NCBI GenBank assembly: GCA_017745075.1
Contig: JAGIAD010000003.1
Location: 372,001 to 436,000, forward strand
Reading direction: 5' to 3'
DNA from: Sphingobacteriaceae bacterium
GTDB taxonomy: Bacteria > Bacteroidota > Bacteroidia > Sphingobacteriales > Sphingobacteriaceae
DNA: 64,000 bases
Every line of letters begins with the position of its first letter. Position 1 is the first letter of the stretch. This document shows positions 18,436 through 27,501 of the stretch, piece by piece. The notes beneath the pieces are model-generated. The model was not told the DNA's origin, searched no databases, and saw only the letters and a program-made list of their open reading frames with translations. A program made the position numbers and the translations under genes.

Positions 18436-19114
18436 TGATGAGCCGATTGCGCGGGATATCCTGCAAACTTATATTCAGCGAATTCCCGAATTGGAGCTTG
18501 TTAAAAGCTGCCGTAGTGCCACCGAAGCCTACGAAGGTCTTTACGATCAACAGGTAGACCTTGTTTTCCTCGACATCCAGATGCCAGTGATTACCGGTAT
18601 GGAATTTATGCGCTCGCTACGCAAGCCGCCGCTGGTAATATTCACTACCGCCTATTCCACCTATGCTGTAGAAGGCTTTGAACTCAACTCTGTAGATTAC
18701 CTCTTAAAACCGATCACTTTTGAACGTTTTTACCAGGCCGTACAAAAAGTAAACGAAAGAATAGCTGTTAAACATCACGCAGTGCCCGCAACAGAACATC
18801 AGCCGGATTACCTATTCATCCGCCAGGATAACAGGTTGGTACGTGTGGAACACGACCAAATTTTATACGTACAGGCAGAAAGAGATTTCAGTTCGGTTTA
18901 CCTAAAGGGAACAGCAAGGTTATTTGCAAGCATGCACCTGAAGCTATTCGAAGATATACTCCCGCCCAAGCACTTTCTACGGGTACACCGGTCATATATT
19001 GTTAATCTTAATGCTATCCGCGCCATTAAAGGCAATACAATCGAACTGGAAAATGCAGAAATCCCCATCGGTCCGAGTAACAGGGACGAGCTCTTTCAAA
19101 AATTAAAGCTCTGA
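18407..19114 (+). CDS. LytTR-family response regulator
   Basis: A 235-residue regulator. The receiver domain (1-120) shows the acidic triad Asp10-Asp11-Glu12, phosphoacceptor Asp56 in LVFLDIQMP, Thr80/Thr81 and Lys101 in DYLLKPITF. A LytTR DNA-binding domain follows (about 135-233, with FLRVHRSYIVNLNAI). The start ATG lies 29 bases inside the kinase gene, and the product is its expected phosphorylation partner. LytTR proteins usually bind pairs of short direct repeats; none was identified upstream of nearby genes. Confidence 0.94.
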   Translation: MKKINCMIVDDEPIARDILQTYIQRIPELELVKSCRSATEAYEGLYDQQVDLVFLDIQMPVITGMEFMRSLRKPPLVIFTTAYSTYAVEGFELNSVDYLLKPITFERFYQAVQKVNERIAVKHHAVPATEHQPDYLFIRQDNRLVRVEHDQILYVQAERDFSSVYLKGTARLFASMHLKLFEDILPPKHFLRVHRSYIVNLNAIRAIKGNTIELENAEIPIGPSNRDELFQKLKL

Positions 19115-19311
19115 AACAAATAAAATGATTGCTAAAGTTTAAGGTGATTTCCAATAGCGGGCTGCAAACTGACAAGTGCAATAGGTGCAAACAAGCTGCA
19201 ACAGTGCTATCGGTGAGCAAGGCAGTTTGGTTGCCAATTCCAACCGGTTCGTCGATTTTATTTTCTCGCTTCGCCACAATCCTGTCTTTTTGCAAACAAG
19301 AATGATAAAAT

Positions 19312-20127
19312 ATGGAAAGGAAAAAATTAATTGAGCGACTGCCTGTCTGGTTAAGGGTAAGTATTTATTTCGTGGTGATTATTGCAGCGGCTTACATTGC
19401 CAGTGCAATCCCTGTGCTTGACAGTATCTTTTTTTATTTCGGGATTGCCCTGCTCCTGAGTTTTTTGTTTCTCAAAGCAGAAAGAAAACCATTAACCAGC
19501 CTCGGTTTTGTACCTACAGGGGCCTCTGACTGGAAAAACTTTTTTTACGGGCTGGGCTGGGGTATAATTGCCCTGCTAACCTGCGCTGCACTTACCATAG
19601 GACTAAACGGTAGCCACCTGAAATTTAATGGCCGTGTTGACCCTGTATTTTTACTGATACTGGTTTTGATGCATGTCTGGTCGTCATTTGTTCAGGAATT
19701 TACTTACAGGGGCTATCCATTTCAAAGTCTGTTGAAATCGTATGGCCCATGGGTTGCTCAACTCGCAATTACTTTACCATTCGCCATCATGCACCTAAAA
19801 CTGAATGCCAGCATCACCTGGCAACAGTTCCTGATGACCTGGCTTACCACTGGAATGGGATCGGTACTTTACGGGCTTTGTTATCTCAAAACCGGCAAAT
19901 TGATATTACCGATAGGTTTACACTTTGGATGGAACCTGGCACAGTCACTTGTTCCCCGCTCGCCTGACGAAAGTAAAACCATGCTTTTTACCCTCTCTCA
20001 GGATGGTCAGTATTATCAACCACTGTATGTGCTACTGCCTTATATGGGCGTTACCGTTATCATGATGGTACTGATTTGGCGGTCGAATACTTTAGAAGCT
20101 ACAAAAGAAAAACAGAACGGTACCTGA
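19312..20127 (+). CDS. CPBP-family intramembrane metalloprotease homologue
   Basis: A 271-residue membrane protein with about seven hydrophobic segments and the PF02517 (CPBP/Rce1) motifs: FVQEFTYRG (126-134), PFAIMH with His161, and GLHFGWN with His204 and Asn208. The first Glu of the usual EExxxR motif is Gln128, with Glu129 and Arg133 kept, so peptidase activity is uncertain. It follows the two-component pair after 197 bases on the same strand. Family members process prenylated or bacteriocin-type peptides or act in membrane-protein quality control; the role here is unknown. Confidence 0.87.
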   Translation: MERKKLIERLPVWLRVSIYFVVIIAAAYIASAIPVLDSIFFYFGIALLLSFLFLKAERKPLTSLGFVPTGASDWKNFFYGLGWGIIALLTCAALTIGLNGSHLKFNGRVDPVFLLILVLMHVWSSFVQEFTYRGYPFQSLLKSYGPWVAQLAITLPFAIMHLKLNASITWQQFLMTWLTTGMGSVLYGLCYLKTGKLILPIGLHFGWNLAQSLVPRSPDESKTMLFTLSQDGQYYQPLYVLLPYMGVTVIMMVLIWRSNTLEATKEKQNGT

Positions 20128-20225
20128 TCATTACTTCAAGAAACACAGACCAGATATGAAAAATTAATGCGATATTTCTTAAAAATCGGGAAATATGTTT
20201 ACATCGTTTAAACCGTTAAACCTTT

Positions 20226-21377
20226 ATGCGCAATCTGATCAATCACCGTCCGTTTAAAAAGTTTTATGTAAACAAGCATTTTAGTTTGATATTCCTGATA
20301 CTGTTCTTTTGCCAGAATAACCCGACCTGTTATGGGCAGAGCAAACGGATACCATCAGATAACCCGCTAAGTTCACAACTGGATTCACTGGTCGACAAAA
20401 GCGTTCAGCGGTATTTTCAGGATCAGAAAGCGGTAGGGCTTTCAATAGGCCTGGTACAGAACGGCAAGCCACATTTTTACAATTACGGGGAAACAAAGGT
20501 GGGAAACGGGAAACTTCCTGATAACAAAACCATTTATGAGCTTGGTTCCATCACCAAATCATTTACCGGGATTATCCTTGCACGGGCTATTCTGGATAAA
20601 AAAATTAACCAGGAAGACGATATCAGGAAATACCTTAAAGGTTCTTATCCCAACCTGAGTTATCAGGGTACACCTATACGGATTAAAGACCTGGCTAACC
20701 ATACTTCAAGGATCACCAGGATATTTCCGAACATGTGGGAACGGCCCAGCTATGATTCCCTAAATCCGCTCTCCAATTATTCCAGAAAGCTTTTATATGA
20801 AGGCCTGCATCAAATGAAGATGGATACGCTACCCGGCAAAATTTATTCTTATTCAAATATGGCCGTTGCTTTACTGGGTACCATACTGGAAGATGCTTAC
20901 GGGCAAGACTACTTTTCGCTGGTATCAAAAAACATCCTGAAGCCTTACCGGATGACGAATACCCGGATTGATATCGGATCAGTAGCGCCTGATCGGGTTG
21001 CATGGCCGCATGACGCACAACAGAAGCCCGTGCCACTTTGGGATCTGGGCGAAGTACCCGCAATGGGGGCCTTAAGATCTACTACTGCCGATATGGTCAA
21101 TTACATCAATGCCAACAATGCCGAGACCAATCCGGCTGTTAAACTATCCCATCAACGAACCTTCGGTACCAACCAGGAGGGCATGGCCCTGAACTGGTTT
21201 ATCCACAGCAGCCCAAAAGGTTATCGTATATTAGAACATGGCGGCGGTACGGGTGGTTCACGCAGTTCACTGGATTGCATACCGCAGCTCAACGCAGGAT
21301 TGGTAATCCTGACCAATAGCCTGGCTAACCGCAATAACCTGGAAAAGGAGTTGCTGGCTATACTAACGAAAGAGTGA
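20226..21377 (+). CDS. Serine hydrolase, beta-lactamase/class C fold
   Basis: A 383-residue protein of PF00144. A hydrophobic export signal lies near 18-38. Catalytic motifs are SITK (Ser108, Lys111), YSN (Tyr209, Asn211) and an HGGGTGG segment near residue 340 replacing the KTG triad, as is usual in esterase or D-aminopeptidase type members. Likely periplasmic; it may act on peptidoglycan peptides, D-amino acid peptides or esters. It sits between the CPBP homologue and an AraC regulator with about 100-base gaps, so an operon is possible but not shown. Confidence 0.9.
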   Translation: MRNLINHRPFKKFYVNKHFSLIFLILFFCQNNPTCYGQSKRIPSDNPLSSQLDSLVDKSVQRYFQDQKAVGLSIGLVQNGKPHFYNYGETKVGNGKLPDNKTIYELGSITKSFTGIILARAILDKKINQEDDIRKYLKGSYPNLSYQGTPIRIKDLANHTSRITRIFPNMWERPSYDSLNPLSNYSRKLLYEGLHQMKMDTLPGKIYSYSNMAVALLGTILEDAYGQDYFSLVSKNILKPYRMTNTRIDIGSVAPDRVAWPHDAQQKPVPLWDLGEVPAMGALRSTTADMVNYINANNAETNPAVKLSHQRTFGTNQEGMALNWFIHSSPKGYRILEHGGGTGGSRSSLDCIPQLNAGLVILTNSLANRNNLEKELLAILTKE

Positions 21378-21478
21378 AACTTAGTACCAGAGCCATGGTA
21401 AGATCAATTCCTTCTCAAAGGATTTTTATATTATTAGGTGCAAAATTTTATATTTTAACTCATCTATTGTAAAAGGAA

Positions 21479-22345
21479 ATGGCCTCAACAGCAAAAATTG
21501 AAACCTATAATTTTCTCCCGTATAAGTATGGTACTGAACTGCTACTGGACATCGGACGTATCGAAACACTGAAGAATTATGTCTTAGATAACACTGCACA
21601 TCAACTTAGCTTCTATGAAATTCTTTTTATAGAAAGGGGAACAGGTACTTTTACGCTCGACGAAAATGAGATCACAATAAGCCCGAGAGCCATTATTTTC
21701 ACCAGCCCGGGGCAAGTCCGGCGCTGGAAAATCGAAGAGGAGGTAAAAGGCTTTACACTTTTTTTCGAAAAAGATTTTCTCCATCTTTTTTTTTCAGATG
21801 AGCTATTCCTGTACAGATTTCAATATTTCCATCAATATTCACGTCCCGCCAATATGCTGGTAGCCGAAGTTCCATTCGGAAAATGCCTTGAACTGCTGTA
21901 CGAAATAGAAGGAGAATTCGGGCGGCTTCAGAACGATAGCAGTCATTTCATCAGGTCGTTATTGTACCAACTGCTTGTTACCCTTAACCGGTATTATGCC
22001 GGGATTTACAACGTGCAAAGCGACACATCTGTTCATCCAGATTTTTACAGGTTCCGATCTTTACTTGAAAAGAAAATCGCCGATGGGTTAAGTGCCGAAG
22101 GCTATGCGAAAATGCTCCAAGTGAGCTACGGGTTTCTTAATAAAATCTGCAGGCAATTTAGTGGATTATCTGCTCAGCAAATGATCCATTACAAGTTGAT
22201 TTCAGAGATAAAGAAAAGGCTTTGCCAGAATAAATCTGCAAAAGAAATTTCCTATGAGTTTGGCTTCTCAGATCCATCTAATTTTAACCGTTTCTTTAAA
22301 AGATTTACTGGCATTACTCCACAGCGGTACCGGAAGAAGTGGTAA
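21479..22345 (+). CDS. AraC-family transcriptional regulator
   Basis: A 288-residue regulator with an N-terminal cupin-like effector domain (about 35-130, FYEILFIERGTGTFTLDENE) and a C-terminal double helix-turn-helix of AraC type (about 195-286), ending with EISYEFGFSDPSNFNRFFKRFTG split over the second HTH, the family signature. It lies 71 bases before the beta-helix gene on the same strand and may control that gene or the serine hydrolase. The effector is unknown. Confidence 0.93.
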   Translation: MASTAKIETYNFLPYKYGTELLLDIGRIETLKNYVLDNTAHQLSFYEILFIERGTGTFTLDENEITISPRAIIFTSPGQVRRWKIEEEVKGFTLFFEKDFLHLFFSDELFLYRFQYFHQYSRPANMLVAEVPFGKCLELLYEIEGEFGRLQNDSSHFIRSLLYQLLVTLNRYYAGIYNVQSDTSVHPDFYRFRSLLEKKIADGLSAEGYAKMLQVSYGFLNKICRQFSGLSAQQMIHYKLISEIKKRLCQNKSAKEISYEFGFSDPSNFNRFFKRFTGITPQRYRKKW

Positions 22346-22415
22346 ATGACCAGTTTAAATGTAAAATGACCATTCCAGGCAGGTAAGCGTGCCTTAATTT
22401 TACAAAAAAAAGAAT

Positions 22416-23471
22416 ATGGTAAAATACACGCTTACCCTCCTATTATTCATCATGAGTATATTGTTGGTACAGGCAGAAGATCTGTACGTTAATCCTAAAA
22501 CAGGCGACGATGGAAATGCAGGAACGAAAACCCATCCGTTAAAGACACTTTTCGCAGCTGCAAAACAGGTAAATCTTAATAAAGCGCCTGGCCCCACCAC
22601 AATTTTCCTTTCAGAGGGTTTACACCTGTTAACCCAAACTGTTATGTTCACTAACGACAAATATACCGTTAAAGACCGCCTGGTTATCCGCGCGGACGTG
22701 ATGCCTGACGATACGGGCTGGACTCCTCAGAAAATGCCGGTTGTAGTAACAGCAGTTCCACTTGAACCGGGCGTAGGTGGAGAAGAAGCAAAGGGTATAC
22801 AGCCCGAAATCAGTCATGTAACCATTGAAGGCCTCCGGTTTACCGGTAGCCCTGACTACTCCTATGTAGATGGTTCTAATTTAAGGCGTTCTTATCCGGT
22901 ATGGCGCGAGGGAAAGAAATTAGACGACCTGCTTGTAACACAATGCCTTTTTGCCGGAAATGTTGATGTACTGCCATTGCATGTAGGGGTTATAGCCAAT
23001 GGTTACGGTCTTATTATTGATCATTGCGTATTTTTTGACTGCAAAAACCCGGTTGTTTTTTGGAAAAACGATGGAGGAACCGGCAGCCGGAGTGTGATGC
23101 GCTATTCATTAGTATATGGCTGCTATTTTAGTGGCGTTTGGACTACCCAAAGTACAAATGGCGACGAATTCGATTTTCACCACAACATTATTGCGAATAC
23201 GAGTACGGTATGGGTCAGAGAAAAAGGTAGTACCCGGCAGTATAAAGCTTCTGATTGCCTTTTTACAAACTATACCAATTTGGCCGGATATGGAAGTGGT
23301 CCGTTAAGCAGCAACGACGCCACTTCAACAAGCTTTCTGGAGATGAAGAATGTACAAACTACCGGAACAGTAAAGATCGAGAAAGATCAGAGCAAACGTA
23401 ATTACTTGCAATTGGCAGCAGGATCTGCAGGTACTCATCTAAAGGCAGGTCTTTTCAAAAAAGATCAATAA
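22416..23471 (+). CDS. Secreted right-handed beta-helix protein
   Basis: A 351-residue protein with a signal peptide of about 20 residues (LLVQAED). The mature start, DLYVNPKTGDDGNAGTK, followed by HPLKTLFAAAKQ, is typical of parallel beta-helix proteins such as PL6-like lyases and DUF1565 proteins. Later strands carry the short repeats usual for the fold (ISHVTIEGLRF, LIIDHCVFFDC). Clear lyase catalytic residues could not be assigned. It may bind or cleave an acidic polysaccharide, in keeping with the giant lyases nearby. Length is at the short end for active polysaccharide lyases of this fold. Confidence 0.75.
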   Translation: MVKYTLTLLLFIMSILLVQAEDLYVNPKTGDDGNAGTKTHPLKTLFAAAKQVNLNKAPGPTTIFLSEGLHLLTQTVMFTNDKYTVKDRLVIRADVMPDDTGWTPQKMPVVVTAVPLEPGVGGEEAKGIQPEISHVTIEGLRFTGSPDYSYVDGSNLRRSYPVWREGKKLDDLLVTQCLFAGNVDVLPLHVGVIANGYGLIIDHCVFFDCKNPVVFWKNDGGTGSRSVMRYSLVYGCYFSGVWTTQSTNGDEFDFHHNIIANTSTVWVREKGSTRQYKASDCLFTNYTNLAGYGSGPLSSNDATSTSFLEMKNVQTTGTVKIEKDQSKRNYLQLAAGSAGTHLKAGLFKKDQ

Positions 23472-23516
23472 GCTAATGGTTTTAAAGCTGTTATTTGATA
23501 ACTATCTAAGAAATGT

Positions 23517-23635
23517 CGTCATTGCGGGATGGCTTTTCAGCCGGCGAAGCAATCTTTATAGCAAGAACTGCCAGCATAGAAAGATTGCTTTCCCAAAGGT
23601 CGGGACAAGCTGTCATTCCTTCTCGCAATTTGACG
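23517..23635. repeat. REP-like inverted repeat, family F copy 1
   Basis: Starts CGTCATTGCGGGATGGC and ends CTCGCAATTTGACG, with inner AAGCAATCTTTATAGCA / AAAGATTGCTT pairing. Same family as 26244-26339. It lies between convergent genes and may end transcription both ways. The rest of the 375-bp gap (23636-23846) shows nothing recognisable. Confidence 0.8.
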
Positions 23636-23846
23636 TTTTTTTCAATAGATCATGCTCTTGAATGCCCTGGTCATTCGTATAGATTCCAATATTTGAAAAA
23701 ACGAAGAGCCAAGGGCTGTTGTCAGAGCTGGAATTAGTTTCTTATGCATAGACCGCTCTTGAAGAAGGGCAGGTACCCTCTCCATTACTGAAATTTTAGA
23801 AGCCAATAATCCAGCAACGAAGATATGCCCATCCTCATTTATAAAA

Positions 23847-25619
23847 TTATTTTGATCCTTCTTTTTTCCCCTTTTGCAGGCACTCCACTGCATTTGCCAC
23901 ATACACCAACGGCGCATTCCAGTTAATGGCAATTTCGTTACTGGCATAAGAGCTAACATCGTCGAGGTATGACAATTCGGGTTCGTCATTATACTTTAGT
24001 CCATCTTGTTTCCCCCGGTTGGGTCCTCCAACCAGCAGGCCCGGAACAGGTTCGGCAACACCATCTGCAAACGACGGACGATGGTGCGGGTGCATAGGCG
24101 ATTTGTAACCTATACCCGTTACAAATGAATAACCGGTTGCATTTTTACCCAAAACGTAATCCAGGTTACTAAGTGCCGCATCAAGATAGGCGCCCTCTTT
24201 TGAAAACAAATAAGTATTAATGAGCAATATACTTTGATTCATTGCTGAAGAATTACTTCCCCATGCAAAATCGTTAATTGAAGCACCGATTACGGTATGA
24301 TAGGGACCTGTTTCAAAAGCAGTTAAATAGCGATCGGCAAGGTTGAGTATTTTCTTCTTCAGAATACTGGTTACACTTTTATACTGTTCAGGAAGCCGCC
24401 CCTCGCATCTAATCAAGGTATAATATCCCAACGCAGCTACATTGTTCCAGCTAGGCAAGCTTATTGGAGCATTTAAACGGGCAAAAAAAGCGTCATAATA
24501 TTCTTTTTGCCCGGTTGAAGCCAATAATTCTGCCGAGGCCCACGTCCATTCATCTTCGAAATTCCCATCGCCATAACCTCCGGTTGTTACCTTTAGGTCT
24601 GTCATTTTATTGAGCGCATCCTGATCGTAAACGATATTTGGATTCTTCACCGACCAGCTCCAGGCCTTTCTGGAGGCCAACAGGCAGCTATCTGCCAGTC
24701 CAGGGTATTGTTCGGGAAAATGTTTAAAAATACGATAAGCTTGTGCAGCAACAGCGGCCAGATTAAGCGTTGCTGCCGTACCTTTTGCCACCACATAACG
24801 TTTTGATGTTGCTTTATCGGGCATCACCATACCGTCGAAATTCAGGTTGGTACATTTATTATAAACTCCGCCATCGCCGGGGTCCTGCATTTTAAGCATC
24901 CAACGCAAATTGTAAATGGCCTCAGTTAACACATCAGGAACCTTGTTTTTGGCATGGGGAATATGCGCCTTCTGGCCTTGAAAATATTCAGGAAAATCTT
25001 CATAGGCAGAAAGTAAAGTAGAGGTAGAGATACCACTGTTCACCACATATTTATTGTAATCTCCCGCATCGTACCATCCGCCAGAAACATTGATCTTACT
25101 ATCAGCCTTCCTGTCTTTAGAGGCTGCCAATGGATGGATATAAACTGAAGTATCAGGATGCCCGGCCGCACGATACCATTTGCCTGCATAGTTAACATCC
25201 AGTGCAGAGGAGGCACGCTGGTAATAAAAAGCTTTTAATGCAGCCACTGCAAGATCGTGGTGCACACCATCTGCAATTTTAAAAACAGGCGATTCAGAAA
25301 TCCCGGCAATCCGGATGATATATTGGCCAGGTTGGTCGAAAGGACTAAAATCTGCAATTCTTGTATTAATTTTCGAATAGCCGGTAGTTTTAGGTTCAGA
25401 TAATACACCTGTGTACACAGATTTTCGGTCTGGCATGGATAACAACTCAAACTTACTTTCTGAAACTGCCCGGAGCACGACTGCACTTTTTTCCAGCTTT
25501 GGATAATAACCTGATTGGTCTACAACAATCTCAGGAACCTTCGTTTCCTGGGCAGTGGCTGCAGTGGCAACCAGCGATAACCATATTAAAACCGACCTGT
25601 ACAACATGCCATTCATCAT
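23847..25619 (-). CDS. GH9 endo-beta-glucanase
   Basis: A 590-residue secreted glycoside hydrolase. Signal peptide to about 23, N-terminal CelD_N Ig-like domain (28-115, VVDQSGYYPKLEKSAVV), then an (alpha/alpha)6 GH9 barrel. GGWYDAGDYNKYV gives Asp184 and Asp187 (water-activating base region); the His motif is SPMHPHHRPS; the expected general acid is Glu562 in SNEIAINWN. GH9 enzymes cut beta-1,4 glucans such as cellulose, xyloglucan or mixed-linkage glucan. It is the last gene of a SusCD locus and is one base away from the preceding carbohydrate-binding gene, so the two are surely cotranscribed. Start ATG 25619; ATG 25616 is an alternative. Confidence 0.93.
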   Translation of the reverse strand: MMNGMLYRSVLIWLSLVATAATAQETKVPEIVVDQSGYYPKLEKSAVVLRAVSESKFELLSMPDRKSVYTGVLSEPKTTGYSKINTRIADFSPFDQPGQYIIRIAGISESPVFKIADGVHHDLAVAALKAFYYQRASSALDVNYAGKWYRAAGHPDTSVYIHPLAASKDRKADSKINVSGGWYDAGDYNKYVVNSGISTSTLLSAYEDFPEYFQGQKAHIPHAKNKVPDVLTEAIYNLRWMLKMQDPGDGGVYNKCTNLNFDGMVMPDKATSKRYVVAKGTAATLNLAAVAAQAYRIFKHFPEQYPGLADSCLLASRKAWSWSVKNPNIVYDQDALNKMTDLKVTTGGYGDGNFEDEWTWASAELLASTGQKEYYDAFFARLNAPISLPSWNNVAALGYYTLIRCEGRLPEQYKSVTSILKKKILNLADRYLTAFETGPYHTVIGASINDFAWGSNSSAMNQSILLINTYLFSKEGAYLDAALSNLDYVLGKNATGYSFVTGIGYKSPMHPHHRPSFADGVAEPVPGLLVGGPNRGKQDGLKYNDEPELSYLDDVSSYASNEIAINWNAPLVYVANAVECLQKGKKEGSK

Positions 25620-25620
25620 A

Positions 25621-26169
25621 CTATAAATATTTTTCGAATTCAGATTGAGTAATTACTTTCAGGCTTACATCATCTACAAACATGGTACCAGTGACGTAAC
25701 CCAGTGCAAATAACAACTTTATTTTCGTAATACCAGGCGGAATAATATATGCCTTTTCATAAAGCTTCCAATCGGCGTCTCCTGTAACCGAAGCAATGTT
25801 GATTCCCTCGCCGATTTTAACTTCCTGTTTGTTAAGGGTTTCAAAAAGAAATAATGCACCGTTCCACGAGTTTTTCCCGGTACTCACCGCATCAGCTTTA
25901 ATCTTTGCACTCATGAGTATGTACTGGGTATTTTTAGGTAAAGATACAATCTGATGCATACCGGTCCATTTAGAAGAATCTGAAGAAAATATAGCAGCGC
26001 TCATTTTCCCCGAGCTGTACATATAAGGGGTTGCCTTGGCCGAATAATCGACCCAGTCCTCTAACTCATTTTCGAAGCCACCATTAACCACCAGGTTTTT
26101 TTGGGCCAAAGCATGGGTAGTGGCTGCCAGCATCATGATGCCGGCAACCATATATTTTATCACTTTCAT
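25621..26169 (-). CDS. Secreted single-domain carbohydrate-binding (CBM4/9-like) protein
   Basis: A 182-residue protein with a signal peptide (to about 23, THALAQ) and one beta-sandwich of CBM4/9 or galactose-binding type: NLVVNGGFENELEDW at the start and GTMFVDDVSLKV at the end are hallmarks. It has no catalytic domain and ends one base before the GH9 gene. It probably delivers glycan binding in trans to the GH9 enzyme or the SusCD system. A classical lipobox is absent, so it is likely periplasmic or released. Confidence 0.78.
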   Translation of the reverse strand: MKVIKYMVAGIMMLAATTHALAQKNLVVNGGFENELEDWVDYSAKATPYMYSSGKMSAAIFSSDSSKWTGMHQIVSLPKNTQYILMSAKIKADAVSTGKNSWNGALFLFETLNKQEVKIGEGINIASVTGDADWKLYEKAYIIPPGITKIKLLFALGYVTGTMFVDDVSLKVITQSEFEKYL

Positions 26170-26243
26170 TAATTGATTATTTTAAAATTATAAATATGGA
26201 AGAGGTTGGAGCATATTTACCGTATGGATTTCCTTAATAAAGT

Positions 26244-26339
26244 CGTCATTGCGAGAAGGCTTTTCAGCCGACGAAGCAATCTTTATAGCAAAGTTTTCTA
26301 GCATGAAAGATTGCTTCGTCGTTCCTCCTCGCAATGACG
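26244..26339. repeat. REP-like inverted repeat, family F copy 2
   Basis: Perfect 12-bp end arms CGTCATTGCGAG / CTCGCAATGACG with inner AAGCAATCTTT / AAAGATTGCTT pairing. It lies inside the 213-bp gap of a PUL operon, between the TIG lipoprotein and CBM genes, where it could stabilise or attenuate the transcript. Confidence 0.88.
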
Positions 26340-26382
26340 ATAACTTGATGGAGCTATTTTATTAAACTAAAATTTGCTTCAA

Positions 26383-27495
26383 TTAATATACCCCAATATC
26401 ATCCAGGTAAATGGTTTCCGGTGCGTTGCCGCTTAGCTCCTGAAACCCGATCCAATTCAGGCTTGTAGGTTTCCCCGGCTGACTGGCATTCTGAAAGCGA
26501 TCTATCGGAACCACATAATTGGTCCACTTACCTGCATGCAGTACAACGCTCACATTACGGTTGTCAAAATCGCCCAGTGCAACTTTTACTATTTTACCTT
26601 CCGTACCAGTTGTGCCATAAATAGAAAACTTCACATAGGTTTTGTCGGTCAAATCAACAGGGGTATTACTGCCTACGGCATATCCTGCGTAACTTCCGGT
26701 ATAGGTAAGTTTAATGGAATGGGTACCGCGTTTTACCATCTCGGTATTATTCACATCGGCGTTAGCCCCCCCGAAGTTGAAATCGTACCCGGCTGTTATG
26801 GCATCATCATAAAATAAATGTCTGAATCCAAATGGCAACAATATCGGAACCACAACACCATCGTAAGATAGGTATGGCCCCGTACCTGTACCGCCCGGAG
26901 TAGTAACACTTACTGCACCCAGCGCGCCTGCCGGTACCGTTACTTTCAGTTCTGTGCTGGTTGAAGAAACTACCTGCGCAGCTGTGGCACCAAACTTAAC
27001 GCTCGATACCTGATCAAAACGCAAACCGGTAATGGTAATTACATCACCAGGGTTACCGGCAAATTGACTCAGGTCATTAATCGTTGGAGCAGGCTGTTTA
27101 ATACTAAAATTAAAGCTGGTGGTACCGTATGCATTGGTTAGTGTTAGTTTCCCTGTTTGATTAATCCACGTAGCAGTTGTCGGGATCATTACCACAATAC
27201 TTTTATCACTGAAAAGAGCCGTATTAAGATAGGCTGATGCGCCATTGAATTCTACCCTGTTGGTCGATTTCAGATTTTCTCCTTCTATTACATAAGTAAC
27301 CCCAACATCGCCCGATGTAACTGTTGAATCGAGCGGGGTGAGTTGACTATCTCCTGGCCGCACCAAGGTACGTACCCTGGTAATGCTTGGCGCCCCCTGC
27401 CCCTCTTTGTCTTTTTTGCAGGAGGCGGCAAAGATCAGCATGTAAAACATGCCTATAAGATAAAGGGCTATAGTATTTTTATATAACGTTTTCAT
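26383..27495 (-). CDS. IPT/TIG-domain surface glycan-binding lipoprotein
   Basis: A 370-residue lipoprotein (lipobox around FAASCKKDK, Cys26) in the SusE/SGBP position, six bases after susD. Two TIG/IPT beta-sandwich domains (about 38-133 and 134-215, with NDLSQFAGNPGDVITITG) serve as a stalk, then a C-terminal domain (about 225-370) with GYAVGSNTPVDLTDKTY and a C-terminal ETIYLDDIGVY, like a carbohydrate-binding domain. It is expected on the cell surface, holding the glycan for the GH9 and SusCD proteins. Confidence 0.83.
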   Translation of the reverse strand: MKTLYKNTIALYLIGMFYMLIFAASCKKDKEGQGAPSITRVRTLVRPGDSQLTPLDSTVTSGDVGVTYVIEGENLKSTNRVEFNGASAYLNTALFSDKSIVVMIPTTATWINQTGKLTLTNAYGTTSFNFSIKQPAPTINDLSQFAGNPGDVITITGLRFDQVSSVKFGATAAQVVSSTSTELKVTVPAGALGAVSVTTPGGTGTGPYLSYDGVVVPILLPFGFRHLFYDDAITAGYDFNFGGANADVNNTEMVKRGTHSIKLTYTGSYAGYAVGSNTPVDLTDKTYVKFSIYGTTGTEGKIVKVALGDFDNRNVSVVLHAGKWTNYVVPIDRFQNASQPGKPTSLNWIGFQELSGNAPETIYLDDIGVY

Positions 27496-27501
27496 ATTAG
27501 C

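Noticed and set aside
23642..23989. 115-codon minus-strand frame overlapping the GH9 3' end
   Set aside because: Out of frame with GH9, no known domain, and mostly non-coding sequence.
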